Assembly: GCA_944415565.1 (NCBI GenBank)
Contig: CALYBQ010000005.1
Location: 1 to 64,000 of the forward strand
From: an uncultured Rikenellaceae bacterium
GTDB lineage: Bacteria; Bacteroidota; Bacteroidia; Bacteroidales; Rikenellaceae
Direction of reading: 5' to 3'
Length of the DNA: 64,000 nucleotides
Shown piece by piece: positions 46,204 through 55,665 of the stretch (positions within the stretch are counted from its first letter, which is position 1; the number at the start of each line of letters is the position of its first letter). Both the position numbers and the translations under genes were made by a program. The notes under the pieces were generated by a model. The model ran no database searches. It was not told the DNA's origin and saw only the letters and a program-made list of their open reading frames with translations.

Positions 46204-47315
46204 CTTCTCTTCTGCAATTCATCTATTATAAAATCGGCTATCCGGTCCGCCGAATCGGGGATGGCCAATTTCAGTATATTGGTTGTCAATTCTTGCATGC
46301 GGGCACTGTCTCCCAAAAGCTCGACCGCAGCGGGTATCACCTTTTCGACGGCTTCCGCGTCCCTGACCATCAGCGCAGCGCCTTTGTTGACAAGAGCCAT
46401 CGCGTTCTTGGTCTGGTGGTCCTCAGCCACATTGGGCGACGGCACAAATATCACAGGTTTGCCTACGAGGCTAAGTTCCGATACGGAACCGGCCCCGGAA
46501 CGGGATACGACCACATCCGCAGCGGCATAGGCGTAATCCATCCGCTCGATGAACGCCCCGCGCCAAATCCCGGCGCTGCTTCGTTCAGCCATGAAAGCAT
46601 CCATCTCTTTCTCGTAATACTTACCGGTCTGCCATATCACCTGCACTTTACCTTCGCGCGTTATCTCGTCCACCCAACGTTTCATTGCCTCGTTCAGTGT
46701 CCGCGTACCGAGGCTTCCGCCGACAATCAAGACAACAGGTTTCGCCACGTCGAATCCGAAATACTCCAATGCTTCGGCCCTCTTCGATGAGACATCGGAG
46801 AAATTCCCGCGCAGCGGATTCCCCGTCATCACCACCTTCTCGGCCGGGAAAAAACGTTCCATTCCGTCATACGCCACGCAAATCTTACGCGCACGCTTCC
46901 CCAGCAACTTATTCGTCATCCCGGCATACGAATTCTGCTCCTGTATCAGCGTAGGTATTCCCATCCTCTGGGCGCTCCAAAGGACCGGCCCGCTGGCATA
47001 CCCGCCGAACCCGACCACCATGTCGGCCCCGAACTCGCGTATTATCCTGCGCGACATCAACAGGCTGCGCCTCAACTTGAAAGGCAGTTTCAAATTGCTT
47101 AGGCTCAACTTGCGCTGCAATCCCGCTACGGGCAATCCCTTTATCTCATACCCTAATGCCGGGACCTTCTCCATCTCCATTTTCCCCTCGGCCCCGACGA
47201 ACAACAACTCCACTGAGTCGCCCAATTTACGTTTCAACGCCTCGGCCACAGCCACAGCCGGATATATGTGACCTCCGGTCCCACCGCCGCTGAGTATTAT
47301 CTTATATCGTTCCAT
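46200..47315 (-). CDS. murG: UDP-N-acetylglucosamine--undecaprenyl-pyrophosphoryl-MurNAc-pentapeptide transferase
   Basis: 371 aa, GT28 transferase that makes lipid II at the inner face of the membrane. The SGGGTGGHIYPAVAVAE loop near 9-25, GFGGYASGPVLW near 105, LIVGGSLGTRTLNEAM near 190 and the donor-binding SRSGAGSVSELSLVGKPVIFVP near 278-299 are typical. It follows ftsW by 19 bp. Confidence 0.97.
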   Translation of the reverse strand: MERYKIILSGGGTGGHIYPAVAVAEALKRKLGDSVELLFVGAEGKMEMEKVPALGYEIKGLPVAGLQRKLSLSNLKLPFKLRRSLLMSRRIIREFGADMVVGFGGYASGPVLWSAQRMGIPTLIQEQNSYAGMTNKLLGKRARKICVAYDGMERFFPAEKVVMTGNPLRGNFSDVSSKRAEALEYFGFDVAKPVVLIVGGSLGTRTLNEAMKRWVDEITREGKVQVIWQTGKYYEKEMDAFMAERSSAGIWRGAFIERMDYAYAAADVVVSRSGAGSVSELSLVGKPVIFVPSPNVAEDHQTKNAMALVNKGAALMVRDAEAVEKVIPAAVELLGDSARMQELTTNILKLAIPDSADRIADFIIDELQKRR

Positions 47316-47334
47316 TAGTTAAACTATTTTGCGA

Positions 47335-48618
47335 TTATTTCCCCGAAACCTCTTCTTTCGCCGTCTGCAACGAGCGTTCGTGCATCTGCCTGCTTATGCC
47401 GAGTATCATCCCGAGAGCCAGAGACGTGAATACGAGCGACGACCCCCCCATACTGATAAGCGGCAGCGTCTGTCCCGTCACCGGGAACAATCCGACCGAC
47501 ACCATCATATTTATGAATGCCTGCATCACTATCATTATCCCCAACCCCAGCACCAGAAGGCTCGGGAACACCCTCTCGCATTTGCGCGATATCATAACAG
47601 TGCGGAAGAACAGCCACAGATACAACGCCAGCACCACGATCCCTCCCACAAGGCCGTACTCCTCGATTATGAAAGCATATGCGAAGTCGGAATACGAGTG
47701 CGGCAGGTTTGCCCTTTGGGTACTGTTACCCGGACCCTTTCCAATGATGCCGCCGGAAGCTATCGCTATCTTAGCCTGCCGCTCCTGCAAGTCATCCACC
47801 TCCGTCTGCGTATCGACCTGCTCTATCGGGGCGAAAGCCTTGAGACGATTTATCCACGTTTTGCCTCGGCCGGAACCCGACATCGCCATCACCGATACGA
47901 AAAGTATCCCGACCAGCATCACCAACACAACGAGCTTCATAAGCTCCCTCACCTTAACACGCCCCACATACAACATCACGAGACACGTCACGAATATCAT
48001 CATAGCGGTCGAAAGGCTCGAAAAGACGATTATCCCGCACGCCAGCGCGACAGGCACAAGCAACGGAACGGCCGTATCGCGTATGATCTCGATATTTTTG
48101 CGTTTCTGCCTCTCCGACAAACTCGAATAAGGTATGGCGATCACAGGAAAGAGCCGCGCATTAGCGATGGTATTCTGCTTCTTCGCGAGGGCCTTCGCCA
48201 ACATCATCACCACCGTAACCCTAAGGAAGTCGGAAGGCTGGAAAGTATAGCCGGTCCCCGGAATACGCAGCCAGCGCGAAGCGTCGTTAAGGTCTACGCC
48301 CACGAAGAAGGTAAGCGCCATCAATCCGAGCGCACAGACGAACAACAGCCTCGTATATTTGGCATAAGCCTGATAATTGACCCGATGCACGAAAAATATC
48401 GTAACGAACCCTATTATCTGAAAAATGAACTGCCGGGACACATAGTGCATCGTATCCCCGCCCGCCTCTTTGTAAGCCATCGAAGCAGTGGAGGAATAGA
48501 CGACCAACAGCGACACTATGGCCAGAGCCACTATGACCACCCATAGCGCCCTGTCGCCGCCGAACATACTCGCCGACAATCGGGGAATACGAACTGTCTT
48601 ATTGTCCTCGGTCTCCAT
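47335..48618 (-). CDS. ftsW: Lipid II polymerase/divisome protein FtsW
   Basis: 427 aa SEDS-family protein with about ten transmembrane helices. It polymerises lipid II together with FtsI. Conserved stretches: DASRWLRIPGTGYTFQPSDFLRV near 91-113, STAMMIFVTCLVMLYVG near 197, GNSTQRANLPHSYSDFAYAFIIEEYGLVGG near 300-329 and PVTGQTLPLISMGGSSLVFTSLALGMIL near 375-402. It starts 5 bp after murD. Confidence 0.95.
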   Translation of the reverse strand: METEDNKTVRIPRLSASMFGGDRALWVVIVALAIVSLLVVYSSTASMAYKEAGGDTMHYVSRQFIFQIIGFVTIFFVHRVNYQAYAKYTRLLFVCALGLMALTFFVGVDLNDASRWLRIPGTGYTFQPSDFLRVTVVMMLAKALAKKQNTIANARLFPVIAIPYSSLSERQKRKNIEIIRDTAVPLLVPVALACGIIVFSSLSTAMMIFVTCLVMLYVGRVKVRELMKLVVLVMLVGILFVSVMAMSGSGRGKTWINRLKAFAPIEQVDTQTEVDDLQERQAKIAIASGGIIGKGPGNSTQRANLPHSYSDFAYAFIIEEYGLVGGIVVLALYLWLFFRTVMISRKCERVFPSLLVLGLGIMIVMQAFINMMVSVGLFPVTGQTLPLISMGGSSLVFTSLALGMILGISRQMHERSLQTAKEEVSGK

Positions 48619-48623
48619 CTATT

Positions 48624-50006
48624 CTATTTATGATTTTCCACCCACTGCTTGAACTGTCGGCCGCGGTCTTCGTAATTCCGGAACAGGTCAAAGCTCGCAC
48701 ATGCGGGCGACAGCAACACCACGTCACCCTCCGATGCCTCCTCCCTCGCAGCGGACATGGCCTCCTCCAACGAATGTGTATCCCTGATTACCGGCACAAC
48801 TCCGTCGAACGCCTTCAGCAACTTCGCGTTGTCCACGCCCATGCAGACCAAAGCCTTTACCTTCTCGCCAACGAGCCCTTTCAACGTATCGTAATCATTA
48901 CCCTTGTCCGTTCCTCCGGCTATCCACACCGTAGGACGTACCATGCTGTCCAACGCATACCACACGGCATCCGTATTGGTAGCTTTGGAATCGTTGACGT
49001 ATGCCACACCGTCTATCTCGCCGGCCGGCTCCAAACGGTGTTCGACACCTCCGAAATCGGTCAGGGCTTTCCGAATGGCGTTATCAGGGACGCCTGCGGC
49101 CATTGCGGCCAACACGGCCGCCATGGCGTCGTAAGTATTATGCACCCCTTTTATTTTAAGGTCCGACAAAGGCATCGCAAAGCTCCTGTCGCCAACGACC
49201 GCGCAGAAATCATCGCCTGCCATATGCGCTCCCTGCCATTTAGCATTCTGGTGGCCGTACCTCTCCATCAACTCATCGCGACCTTTCACCGTGAACGGCA
49301 ACGTCCTCATCTGCAACTCACGGCGTTCCAGTTGAGCCCCCGTAACCGGATCGTCGGCACAATACACAAACCAGTCGTCATACTCTTGGTTCTGTATTAT
49401 CCTCATCTTGCTGTCGGCATACCGCTGCATGTCGTACCCATACCTGTCTAGATGGTCCGGCGTTATGTTCATCAGAACGGCTATATCGGCCTTGAACTCC
49501 TCCATGCCGTCGAGCTGAAAGCTGCTCAACTCCACCACATACCATTCGCGGTCGGCCTTAGCCACCTGATATGCGAGGCTGTCGCCGATATTGCCTGCCA
49601 ATCCCACGTCGTAGCACCCCTCCTTGAAAATATTGTAAGTCAGGGTAGTGGTCGTAGTCTTGCCGTTCGAACCGGTTATGCACACGAACTTGGCGTTGGT
49701 GTAACGCGCCGCGAACTCTATCTCGGAGATAACAGGAATACCCCTATCCCTCAGCTTCACTATCAGCGGAGCCGTATCGGGTATGCCGGGACTCTTAACC
49801 ACCTCATCCGCACACAGTATCCTCTCTTCGCTATGTCCGCCCTCCTCGAACTCGACACCTTCGTCTTCAAGCGCCTTGCGGTATTTGTCCGCAATCTTGC
49901 CCGAATCGGAAAGAAACACTTTATGTCCGGCTTTTTTAGCCAGTACGGCGGTTCCGAAACCGCTCTCACCTCCGCCTAAAACAACAAGTCTTGCCATTTC
50001 ATTCAT
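48624..50006 (-). CDS. murD: UDP-N-acetylmuramoyl-L-alanine--D-glutamate ligase
   Basis: 460 aa, adds D-Glu to the muropeptide. LVVLGGGESGFGTAVLA near 7-23, ATP loop GSNGKTTTTTLTYN near 111-124, MNITPDHLDRYG near 183 and VAYVNDSKATNTDAVWYAL near 311-329. The ATG at 50006 is used; another at 49997 is possible. Confidence 0.97.
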   Translation of the reverse strand: MNEMARLVVLGGGESGFGTAVLAKKAGHKVFLSDSGKIADKYRKALEDEGVEFEEGGHSEERILCADEVVKSPGIPDTAPLIVKLRDRGIPVISEIEFAARYTNAKFVCITGSNGKTTTTTLTYNIFKEGCYDVGLAGNIGDSLAYQVAKADREWYVVELSSFQLDGMEEFKADIAVLMNITPDHLDRYGYDMQRYADSKMRIIQNQEYDDWFVYCADDPVTGAQLERRELQMRTLPFTVKGRDELMERYGHQNAKWQGAHMAGDDFCAVVGDRSFAMPLSDLKIKGVHNTYDAMAAVLAAMAAGVPDNAIRKALTDFGGVEHRLEPAGEIDGVAYVNDSKATNTDAVWYALDSMVRPTVWIAGGTDKGNDYDTLKGLVGEKVKALVCMGVDNAKLLKAFDGVVPVIRDTHSLEEAMSAAREEASEGDVVLLSPACASFDLFRNYEDRGRQFKQWVENHK

Positions 50007-50040
50007 ATTTTTTATTCACACCATATCGTCCCGTTCCGAC

Positions 50041-51288
50041 TTATCGTATCTTGAGCGTCACGAGCGCTATCGCGGCGAGCAATAACTGTACTATCCAGAA
50101 CCTTACGACTATCTTATTCTCCGGGAAGCCCTTCTTCTGATAATGGTGGTGCAACGGCGACATAAGGAACACACGCCGTCCCTCTCCATACTTCTTTTTC
50201 GTATATTTGAAATAGGCCACCTGTATCACGACCGACATCCCCTCAACGAGAAACACGCCGCACAATATCGGCAACAACAACTCCTTGCGTATCAACAGCG
50301 CGAACGTGGCGATCATTCCTCCTATCGCGAGACTGCCCGTATCGCCCATGAATACCTGAGCGGGATAGCTGTTATACCAGATGAACCCTATCAGCGCCCC
50401 GAGGAAAGCGGCAGCGAACACCAACATCTCGCCGCTGTTCGGGATGTACATTATATTAAGATAGTCGGCGTAAACGACGTGTCCGCCGAGATACGCCAGT
50501 ATGCCGAGGGCTGCCACCACCGCAGCGGACACCCCGGCCGACAATCCGTCAAGCCCATCCGTAAGATTGGCCCCGTTCGACACGGCCGTAATGATGAATA
50601 TTGCCGCCAGCACGTATATTATCCATGTCAGCGTATCGCCCCACTCTCCCTCAGCCGGAACCAGCCAGTGGTAATCGAACTCGTTGTTCTTCACAAAAGG
50701 TATAGTGGTCTTTGCCGCCTTTTGCGCTTCGCCGAGGTAGACGTCGTGCTTCTGCCCGTTCTCCACGACCTCTATCACTTCGGCACACCCCGTATTCTGC
50801 GGCATCTTTTCCTTTATGACAATATCCGAACTCGCACACATCACCGTTCCGACTATCACTCCCAGTCCAACCTGTCCCACGATCTTGAACCTGCCGCTGA
50901 GTCCGTCCTTACGCTTGCGGAAGACCTTTATGTAATCGTCGAGAAAACCGATGGCTCCGAGCCATACGGTAGCGACTATCATCAACTGTATGTAGACGTT
51001 CGTCAGGTCCCCAAACAAAAGGATAGGGACGAGCACCGAAGCGAGTATGATTATCCCGCCCATGGTCGGCGTGCCTTTTTTCTGCATCTGCCCTTCGAGC
51101 CCCAGTTCGCGTATATCCTCGCCTATCTGCTTACGGCGCAACATGCCTATGACTTTTCCACCGACGAGGATGGCCAGCAACAACGAGAAAATAATAGCCA
51201 TCGCCGACCGGAACGTCAACGCCTGAAACATCGCCACACCGGGAATGTCGAAATGGTCTTTTAAAAAATCAATAAGATGGTAAAGCAT
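50041..51288 (-). CDS. mraY: Phospho-N-acetylmuramoyl-pentapeptide-transferase
   Basis: 415 aa, polytopic membrane enzyme making lipid I. KKGTPTMGGIIILASVLVPILLFG near 70-93, FLDDYIKVFRKRKDGLSGRFK near 115-135, NLTDGLDGLSAGVSAAVVA near 245-263 and GDTGSLAIGGMIATFALLIRKELLLP near 318-343 contain the catalytic Asp residues and Mg sites. A periplasmic or loop insertion at about 160-215 is typical of Bacteroidota MraY. A 137-bp gap separates it from murE, with no feature seen. Confidence 0.97.
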   Translation of the reverse strand: MLYHLIDFLKDHFDIPGVAMFQALTFRSAMAIIFSLLLAILVGGKVIGMLRRKQIGEDIRELGLEGQMQKKGTPTMGGIIILASVLVPILLFGDLTNVYIQLMIVATVWLGAIGFLDDYIKVFRKRKDGLSGRFKIVGQVGLGVIVGTVMCASSDIVIKEKMPQNTGCAEVIEVVENGQKHDVYLGEAQKAAKTTIPFVKNNEFDYHWLVPAEGEWGDTLTWIIYVLAAIFIITAVSNGANLTDGLDGLSAGVSAAVVAALGILAYLGGHVVYADYLNIMYIPNSGEMLVFAAAFLGALIGFIWYNSYPAQVFMGDTGSLAIGGMIATFALLIRKELLLPILCGVFLVEGMSVVIQVAYFKYTKKKYGEGRRVFLMSPLHHHYQKKGFPENKIVVRFWIVQLLLAAIALVTLKIR

Positions 51289-51425
51289 CGTCTATTCGTA
51301 TCTGTTTTTTCGTTAATATTCTTTTTTGTCCGCATGTGGTGCATGAACTTATATTCGGTCCGGCAACCATCGCAATACATGAAAGTTGTCTTCACGGCCA
51401 ATGCACCGCACCTGTCTCACACCAC

Positions 51426-52886
51426 TTATTTGCCCTCCTTAGCCGCAAATGCAGCAGCCAACTCCTCCCTGTCGTCGAAATGGTGCTTGACTCCGGCAAT
51501 TATCTGGTACGTCTCGTGCCCTTTGCCGGCAACCAATATTATATCGCCCGGCGAGGCCATCATCACGGCCGTCTTTATCGCCTCGCGCCTGTCGCATATC
51601 GACAGATATTTCGCTCCCGGCTCCATATCGGCTTTCATCTCCTCTATAATAGCGGCAGGGTCCTCGCTGCGCGGATTATCCGACGTCAGTATGGCGAGGT
51701 CGCCACCGGCCGCAGCTATACGCCCCATCACGGGACGTTTGGTCCTGTCGCGGTCGCCGCCGCATCCGGCCAGCACATATAGTTTCTGCCCCGGCGTGCG
51801 AATCTCGTTTATCGTATCTATGGCTTTCTGCAAAGCATCAGGCGTATGTGCATAATCGACTATGGCCGTCACCCCGCTCGCCGAGCGTATGGTCTGAAAA
51901 CGACCGTCCACCGGGTCGAGCGCACTCATCGCCGTAAGCACCTCGCCTTTTTCGGCCCCGAGAAGACGTGCGGTAGCATATACGGCCAACAGGTTGTATG
52001 CGTTGAACCGACCTATGAACTTCACCCATATTTCGCTGCCGTCTATACTGAGAAGCATCCCGTGCATGTGCATCTCCATTATGCGGACGCCGAAATCGGG
52101 ACGCCCCTGCATCCCGTAGCTTTTGACGGCCGCCTTTGTATTCTGCACCATGACCGAGCCGTTACGGTCGTCCGTATTGACCAGCGCGAACGCCTTCTTG
52201 GGCAGACGGTCGAAAAACATCTTCTTCGCGCGTATGTATTCGGCGAAAGTGCCGTGATAATCAAGATGGTCGTGCGTGATATTGGTAAACACGCCGCCTT
52301 CGAACGTCAGCCCCGCTATACGCTCCTGTACTATGCTGTGCGAACTTACCTCCATGAAGCAATACTCGCACCCGGCCTCGACCATCTCGGCCAACATGGC
52401 GTTGAGACGTATCGGATCGGGCGTAGTATGCGTCGAAACCATGCTCCTGTTCTCTATCCTGTACACTACCGTCGAGATAAGCCCGCACTTATACCCCAAA
52501 GCGCGGAACATATCGAACAGCAGCGTAGCCGTAGTGGTCTTGCCGTTCGTTCCCGTAATACCCACCAACCTGAGCTTAGCACTCGGATTGTCATAAAACG
52601 CCGAGGCAGCCATACCCAATACTGCATGAGCATCCTCGACCACTATATACGCCACACCATCGGCCGTATCCTCCGGCAGACGTTCGCACACTATGGCCGA
52701 AGCCCCTTTCTCGACCGCAGCCGTTATGAAATCATGCCCGTCTACGCTCGTTCCCGGCAACGCGAAGAAAAGAGTTCCCGCATCCGCCGTACGCGAATCG
52801 AAAGTCAACGACTCTATACCGACCTCTTTCGGCCCCGTCCACGATACGACCGTGCTCCCCTTAAAAATATCTTTCAGCAACATCAT
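51426..52886 (-). CDS. murE: UDP-N-acetylmuramoyl-L-alanyl-D-glutamate--2,6-diaminopimelate ligase
   Basis: 486 aa, adds the third stem residue. ATP loop GITGTNGKTTTATLLFDM near 110-127, the SSHSI(V)QERI region near 180, NITHDHLDYHG near 206-216 and the LTSDNPRSEDPAAII motif near 404-418. The DNPR sequence is the signature for meso-diaminopimelate, so the peptidoglycan is predicted to be DAP-type. It follows ftsI by 5 bp. Confidence 0.97.
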   Translation of the reverse strand: MMLLKDIFKGSTVVSWTGPKEVGIESLTFDSRTADAGTLFFALPGTSVDGHDFITAAVEKGASAIVCERLPEDTADGVAYIVVEDAHAVLGMAASAFYDNPSAKLRLVGITGTNGKTTTATLLFDMFRALGYKCGLISTVVYRIENRSMVSTHTTPDPIRLNAMLAEMVEAGCEYCFMEVSSHSIVQERIAGLTFEGGVFTNITHDHLDYHGTFAEYIRAKKMFFDRLPKKAFALVNTDDRNGSVMVQNTKAAVKSYGMQGRPDFGVRIMEMHMHGMLLSIDGSEIWVKFIGRFNAYNLLAVYATARLLGAEKGEVLTAMSALDPVDGRFQTIRSASGVTAIVDYAHTPDALQKAIDTINEIRTPGQKLYVLAGCGGDRDRTKRPVMGRIAAAGGDLAILTSDNPRSEDPAAIIEEMKADMEPGAKYLSICDRREAIKTAVMMASPGDIILVAGKGHETYQIIAGVKHHFDDREELAAAFAAKEGK

Positions 52887-52891
52887 ATGAA

Positions 52892-55054
52892 TTAAACTCC
52901 CATCGTTAACACTACCGTCTCACCACGTTTTATCTTAGCTCCTGCCTCGACCGACTGGCGTTTGACCTTCCCTTTGCCGGAAAACGATACCCGCAGGCCG
53001 CGCTGCTCCAGCAGGAATATGGCATCGTTCAACCCCATACCCACGACCGAAGGAACCAACGCCTCGTCTTCGGGTAACGCAGGAACCGTCACCAGACGAT
53101 CCTCTGCCTCCTGCACCTTCACCCACTCGCTGTCGCTCCTATCTTTTACCGAAACGGAGAGCTTCGATGCGGCCCGCATCACATCCTTGCCGCGTCCGCC
53201 TTTTATGTCGGATGCCGGAACCGGTATCTCATCCACGCTGTTGTCCACGGCCGCATGCCACGAGGGATGCGAAGCGTAGACCCTGTCGGCAATGGCGCGG
53301 AACACAGGGCCGGCCAGCGAAGCCCCGTAATAAGTATTGCGGTGTCCCGGCCCGTGATATGTCTTGACGGCCACTATACACGAATATTTAGGATTGTCAG
53401 CCGGGAAATATCCCACCAACGTAGCCAGATAATCACGCCCGCCGTAAGCATCCTGATACCCGCCCGAAGCCATCGTCATCTGAGCCGTACCCGTCTTGGC
53501 TGCGACCTTGTAGTACGGGTTCTTCAACGCCCGACCAGTACCCTCTTCCGTCACCCCCTCAAGGCACTCCCTCACGAGGCCGAGCGTCTTTTGCGAACAG
53601 ATGGCCGAATTTATCACCTCCGGCTCGAAAGAGCGCACGGTCTTGCCGTAACTCTGTATCTCCTTAACCAGCAGCGGCCGCATAAGTTTGCCACCGTTCG
53701 CCACCGCATTATACAGCGAGAGTGTCTGCATAGGAGTAATCTCCAAAGCATAGCCATAGGACATTTTGACAAGTGTCATACCGTCCCACGCCTTTATGTT
53801 CTTCGGGTCCTTGATTGCAGGATCCTTCAGCAACGGCGATTGCTCCCCCGCAATCTGCATTCCGAGCGGTTCGCCTACTATCTTGCTCACGAAGTTCACG
53901 AATCTATCGGGTTTATTTCCGTACAAATTGTTCACCGCCTTTGCAAACCCGATATTCGACGACACCTCGAACACCCGCCTCAACGAAATGACAGACTCAT
54001 TGTGGTCGTCATCCACTTTCACACCTGCGACATATGCAAGGCCGTTCTCGCAATCTATTTTATCGTCCAAAGACATGCCGCCGTCTTCGAGAAGGGCTAT
54101 CAGCGTAGCCAGCTTGAATGTCGAACCGGGTTCGGCACGGCGGCCTATGCCGTAGTTGAAATCCTCCACGAAAACACCCGGAGCCTTGCGTGATATGTTG
54201 GCCATGGCGTGTATCTCGCCCGTAGCCACCTCCATCAGAATAACCGTACCCCAATCGGCATTACCTATATCCAACTGCCTTTTGAGCATCGACTCGGCCA
54301 CGTCCTGTATATCGACATTCAGCGTCGTCACCACATCCATCCCGTTGACCGGCTCCACATTGAGGGCGCTCGGCACGGGCACTCGGAACGACCCCGACAC
54401 CTTCTGCCTCAGTTCGAGCCCGTCCTTACCCGTCAGTTGCGTATCGAAAGCCCCCTCTATGCCAACCTTCGTACCGCCCTTGTTCACCGAACCTATGGTC
54501 CTGCTGGCGAGCGACCCGTGCGGGCGCACCCTGCGGCTCTCCGGTTCGGCTATATAACCGCCCTTATTGGGCCCGAGCCTGAATATCGGAAATTTTTTAA
54601 GCTGTTTCTCTTCGAGATAAGACACCCGGCGCGGCCCTATCTGCTTATACCGGTTACGGTTCTTGTTGTTGCGGGCATTCACGAGCATGGATTTATACGC
54701 CGCCTTGCTCTTGTCCTTGAAGAACGCCGACAAGTAATAAGCCAACGAATCGACATCGGCGTTGAATATCTCGTCCGTGAGTCCCCCAGCAGCGAAGTCC
54801 ATCCGAATTGTATATTCCGTTATCGACGACGCCAACAGACGTCCATCGCCCGACAATATGTCACCCCTGTCCGCGGGTATGTTCACATAAGCATAGGTGA
54901 TCTCCCGTGCCTTCTCGCGCAGCTCCGCCCCCTCCGGCCCATACTGCACCCACAGCACCTTGCCGACTATCATGAAGGTAGCCAACAGGAAGAAGAAGTA
55001 GAGCCAGCGCACACGGCGCAGGATAGCCTTACCTATCTGTGAACGTTCCGCCAT
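52892..55054 (-). CDS. ftsI: Division transpeptidase FtsI/PBP3 with C-terminal PASTA domain
   Basis: 720 aa class B penicillin-binding protein. One N-terminal transmembrane helix (about 15-33), a PBP dimerisation domain (about 55-220, with GSLASRTIGSVNKGGTKVGIEG) and a transpeptidase domain with all three motifs: STFK near 309, SSN near 364 and KTG near 518. A PASTA domain (about 657-720, VPSVVGMGLNDAIFLLEQRGLRV) closes the protein; it is common in Bacteroidota FtsI and absent from E. coli FtsI. It crosslinks septal peptidoglycan with FtsW. Confidence 0.96.
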   Translation of the reverse strand: MAERSQIGKAILRRVRWLYFFFLLATFMIVGKVLWVQYGPEGAELREKAREITYAYVNIPADRGDILSGDGRLLASSITEYTIRMDFAAGGLTDEIFNADVDSLAYYLSAFFKDKSKAAYKSMLVNARNNKNRNRYKQIGPRRVSYLEEKQLKKFPIFRLGPNKGGYIAEPESRRVRPHGSLASRTIGSVNKGGTKVGIEGAFDTQLTGKDGLELRQKVSGSFRVPVPSALNVEPVNGMDVVTTLNVDIQDVAESMLKRQLDIGNADWGTVILMEVATGEIHAMANISRKAPGVFVEDFNYGIGRRAEPGSTFKLATLIALLEDGGMSLDDKIDCENGLAYVAGVKVDDDHNESVISLRRVFEVSSNIGFAKAVNNLYGNKPDRFVNFVSKIVGEPLGMQIAGEQSPLLKDPAIKDPKNIKAWDGMTLVKMSYGYALEITPMQTLSLYNAVANGGKLMRPLLVKEIQSYGKTVRSFEPEVINSAICSQKTLGLVRECLEGVTEEGTGRALKNPYYKVAAKTGTAQMTMASGGYQDAYGGRDYLATLVGYFPADNPKYSCIVAVKTYHGPGHRNTYYGASLAGPVFRAIADRVYASHPSWHAAVDNSVDEIPVPASDIKGGRGKDVMRAASKLSVSVKDRSDSEWVKVQEAEDRLVTVPALPEDEALVPSVVGMGLNDAIFLLEQRGLRVSFSGKGKVKRQSVEAGAKIKRGETVVLTMGV

Positions 55055-55056
55055 AA

Positions 55057-55620
55057 CTATTTCTCCGGTATTACCCTGTTCGGTTCCAACGACTCTTTAA
55101 GCGGTATCCCGCGACGTTCGATCTCGCGGATTATGTTACTCTGCCTCGTGGCCTGCATACACTCCGAAGCTATCGTCATGGATTTGGTACGCAGCTCCCT
55201 GACCTCGCGGGCCAATACGGCCTGCTGCCTGTGCAGGCGTTGCATCGAAAATATGTTCCCTATATAGAGAAACGCAAGGAACGCGACGAAAACGAGATAG
55301 GGATACGTCTTCGTAACCTCCTTTTGCGACAATATGTTGCCGGTCATCAAACCCGTGAGGGCTTCGGCCAACTTCGACCGGCGGCGCGGTTCCTGCTGTT
55401 CCTGCGATTCCTCGTCGAGGTCACTATGCCCCTCGTCCGCCGCACCCTTCACACGCCGCAGCTCCTTCGCTTCAAGACGGCGCAACTTCTCCTCCAACTT
55501 GCGTTTCTTTCGCAGTTCACGCCTGCTCAGACGACGAACCGGCTCCTCCCAAGGAGCTGCCTCCGAATCCTCGCCGTACACACCATCCGGTTCCAAATCA
55601 TCCGTTTCGTCGTAACGCAT
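55057..55620 (-). CDS. ftsL: FtsL-like divisome protein with long charged N-terminus
   Basis: 187 aa. It sits between rsmH and ftsI, with 2 bp to ftsI, the position of ftsL. One transmembrane helix (about 106-123, YPYLVFVAFLAFLYIGNIF) is followed by a coiled-coil-prone periplasmic segment (RLHRQQAVLAREVRELRTKSMTIASECMQ) of FtsL length. The first about 100 residues are an unusually long cytoplasmic domain, acidic at first, then rich in Arg/Lys/Glu (RRELRKKRKLEEKLRRLEAK), predicted helical. Assignment rests on position and topology, since FtsL sequences are poorly conserved. Confidence 0.8.
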   Translation of the reverse strand: MRYDETDDLEPDGVYGEDSEAAPWEEPVRRLSRRELRKKRKLEEKLRRLEAKELRRVKGAADEGHSDLDEESQEQQEPRRRSKLAEALTGLMTGNILSQKEVTKTYPYLVFVAFLAFLYIGNIFSMQRLHRQQAVLAREVRELRTKSMTIASECMQATRQSNIIREIERRGIPLKESLEPNRVIPEK

Positions 55621-55665
55621 CTTTATTTCAAATCAATTATTACAATATCTACCCTCGCGTATCCG

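Noticed and set aside
47329..48546. Long plus-strand ORFs opposite ftsW, mraY, rsmH and others (about 370-450 codons)
   Set aside because: The GC-rich dcw genes create open antisense frames; the protein sequences are His/Arg-rich and repetitive without domains, while the minus-strand genes are unambiguous.
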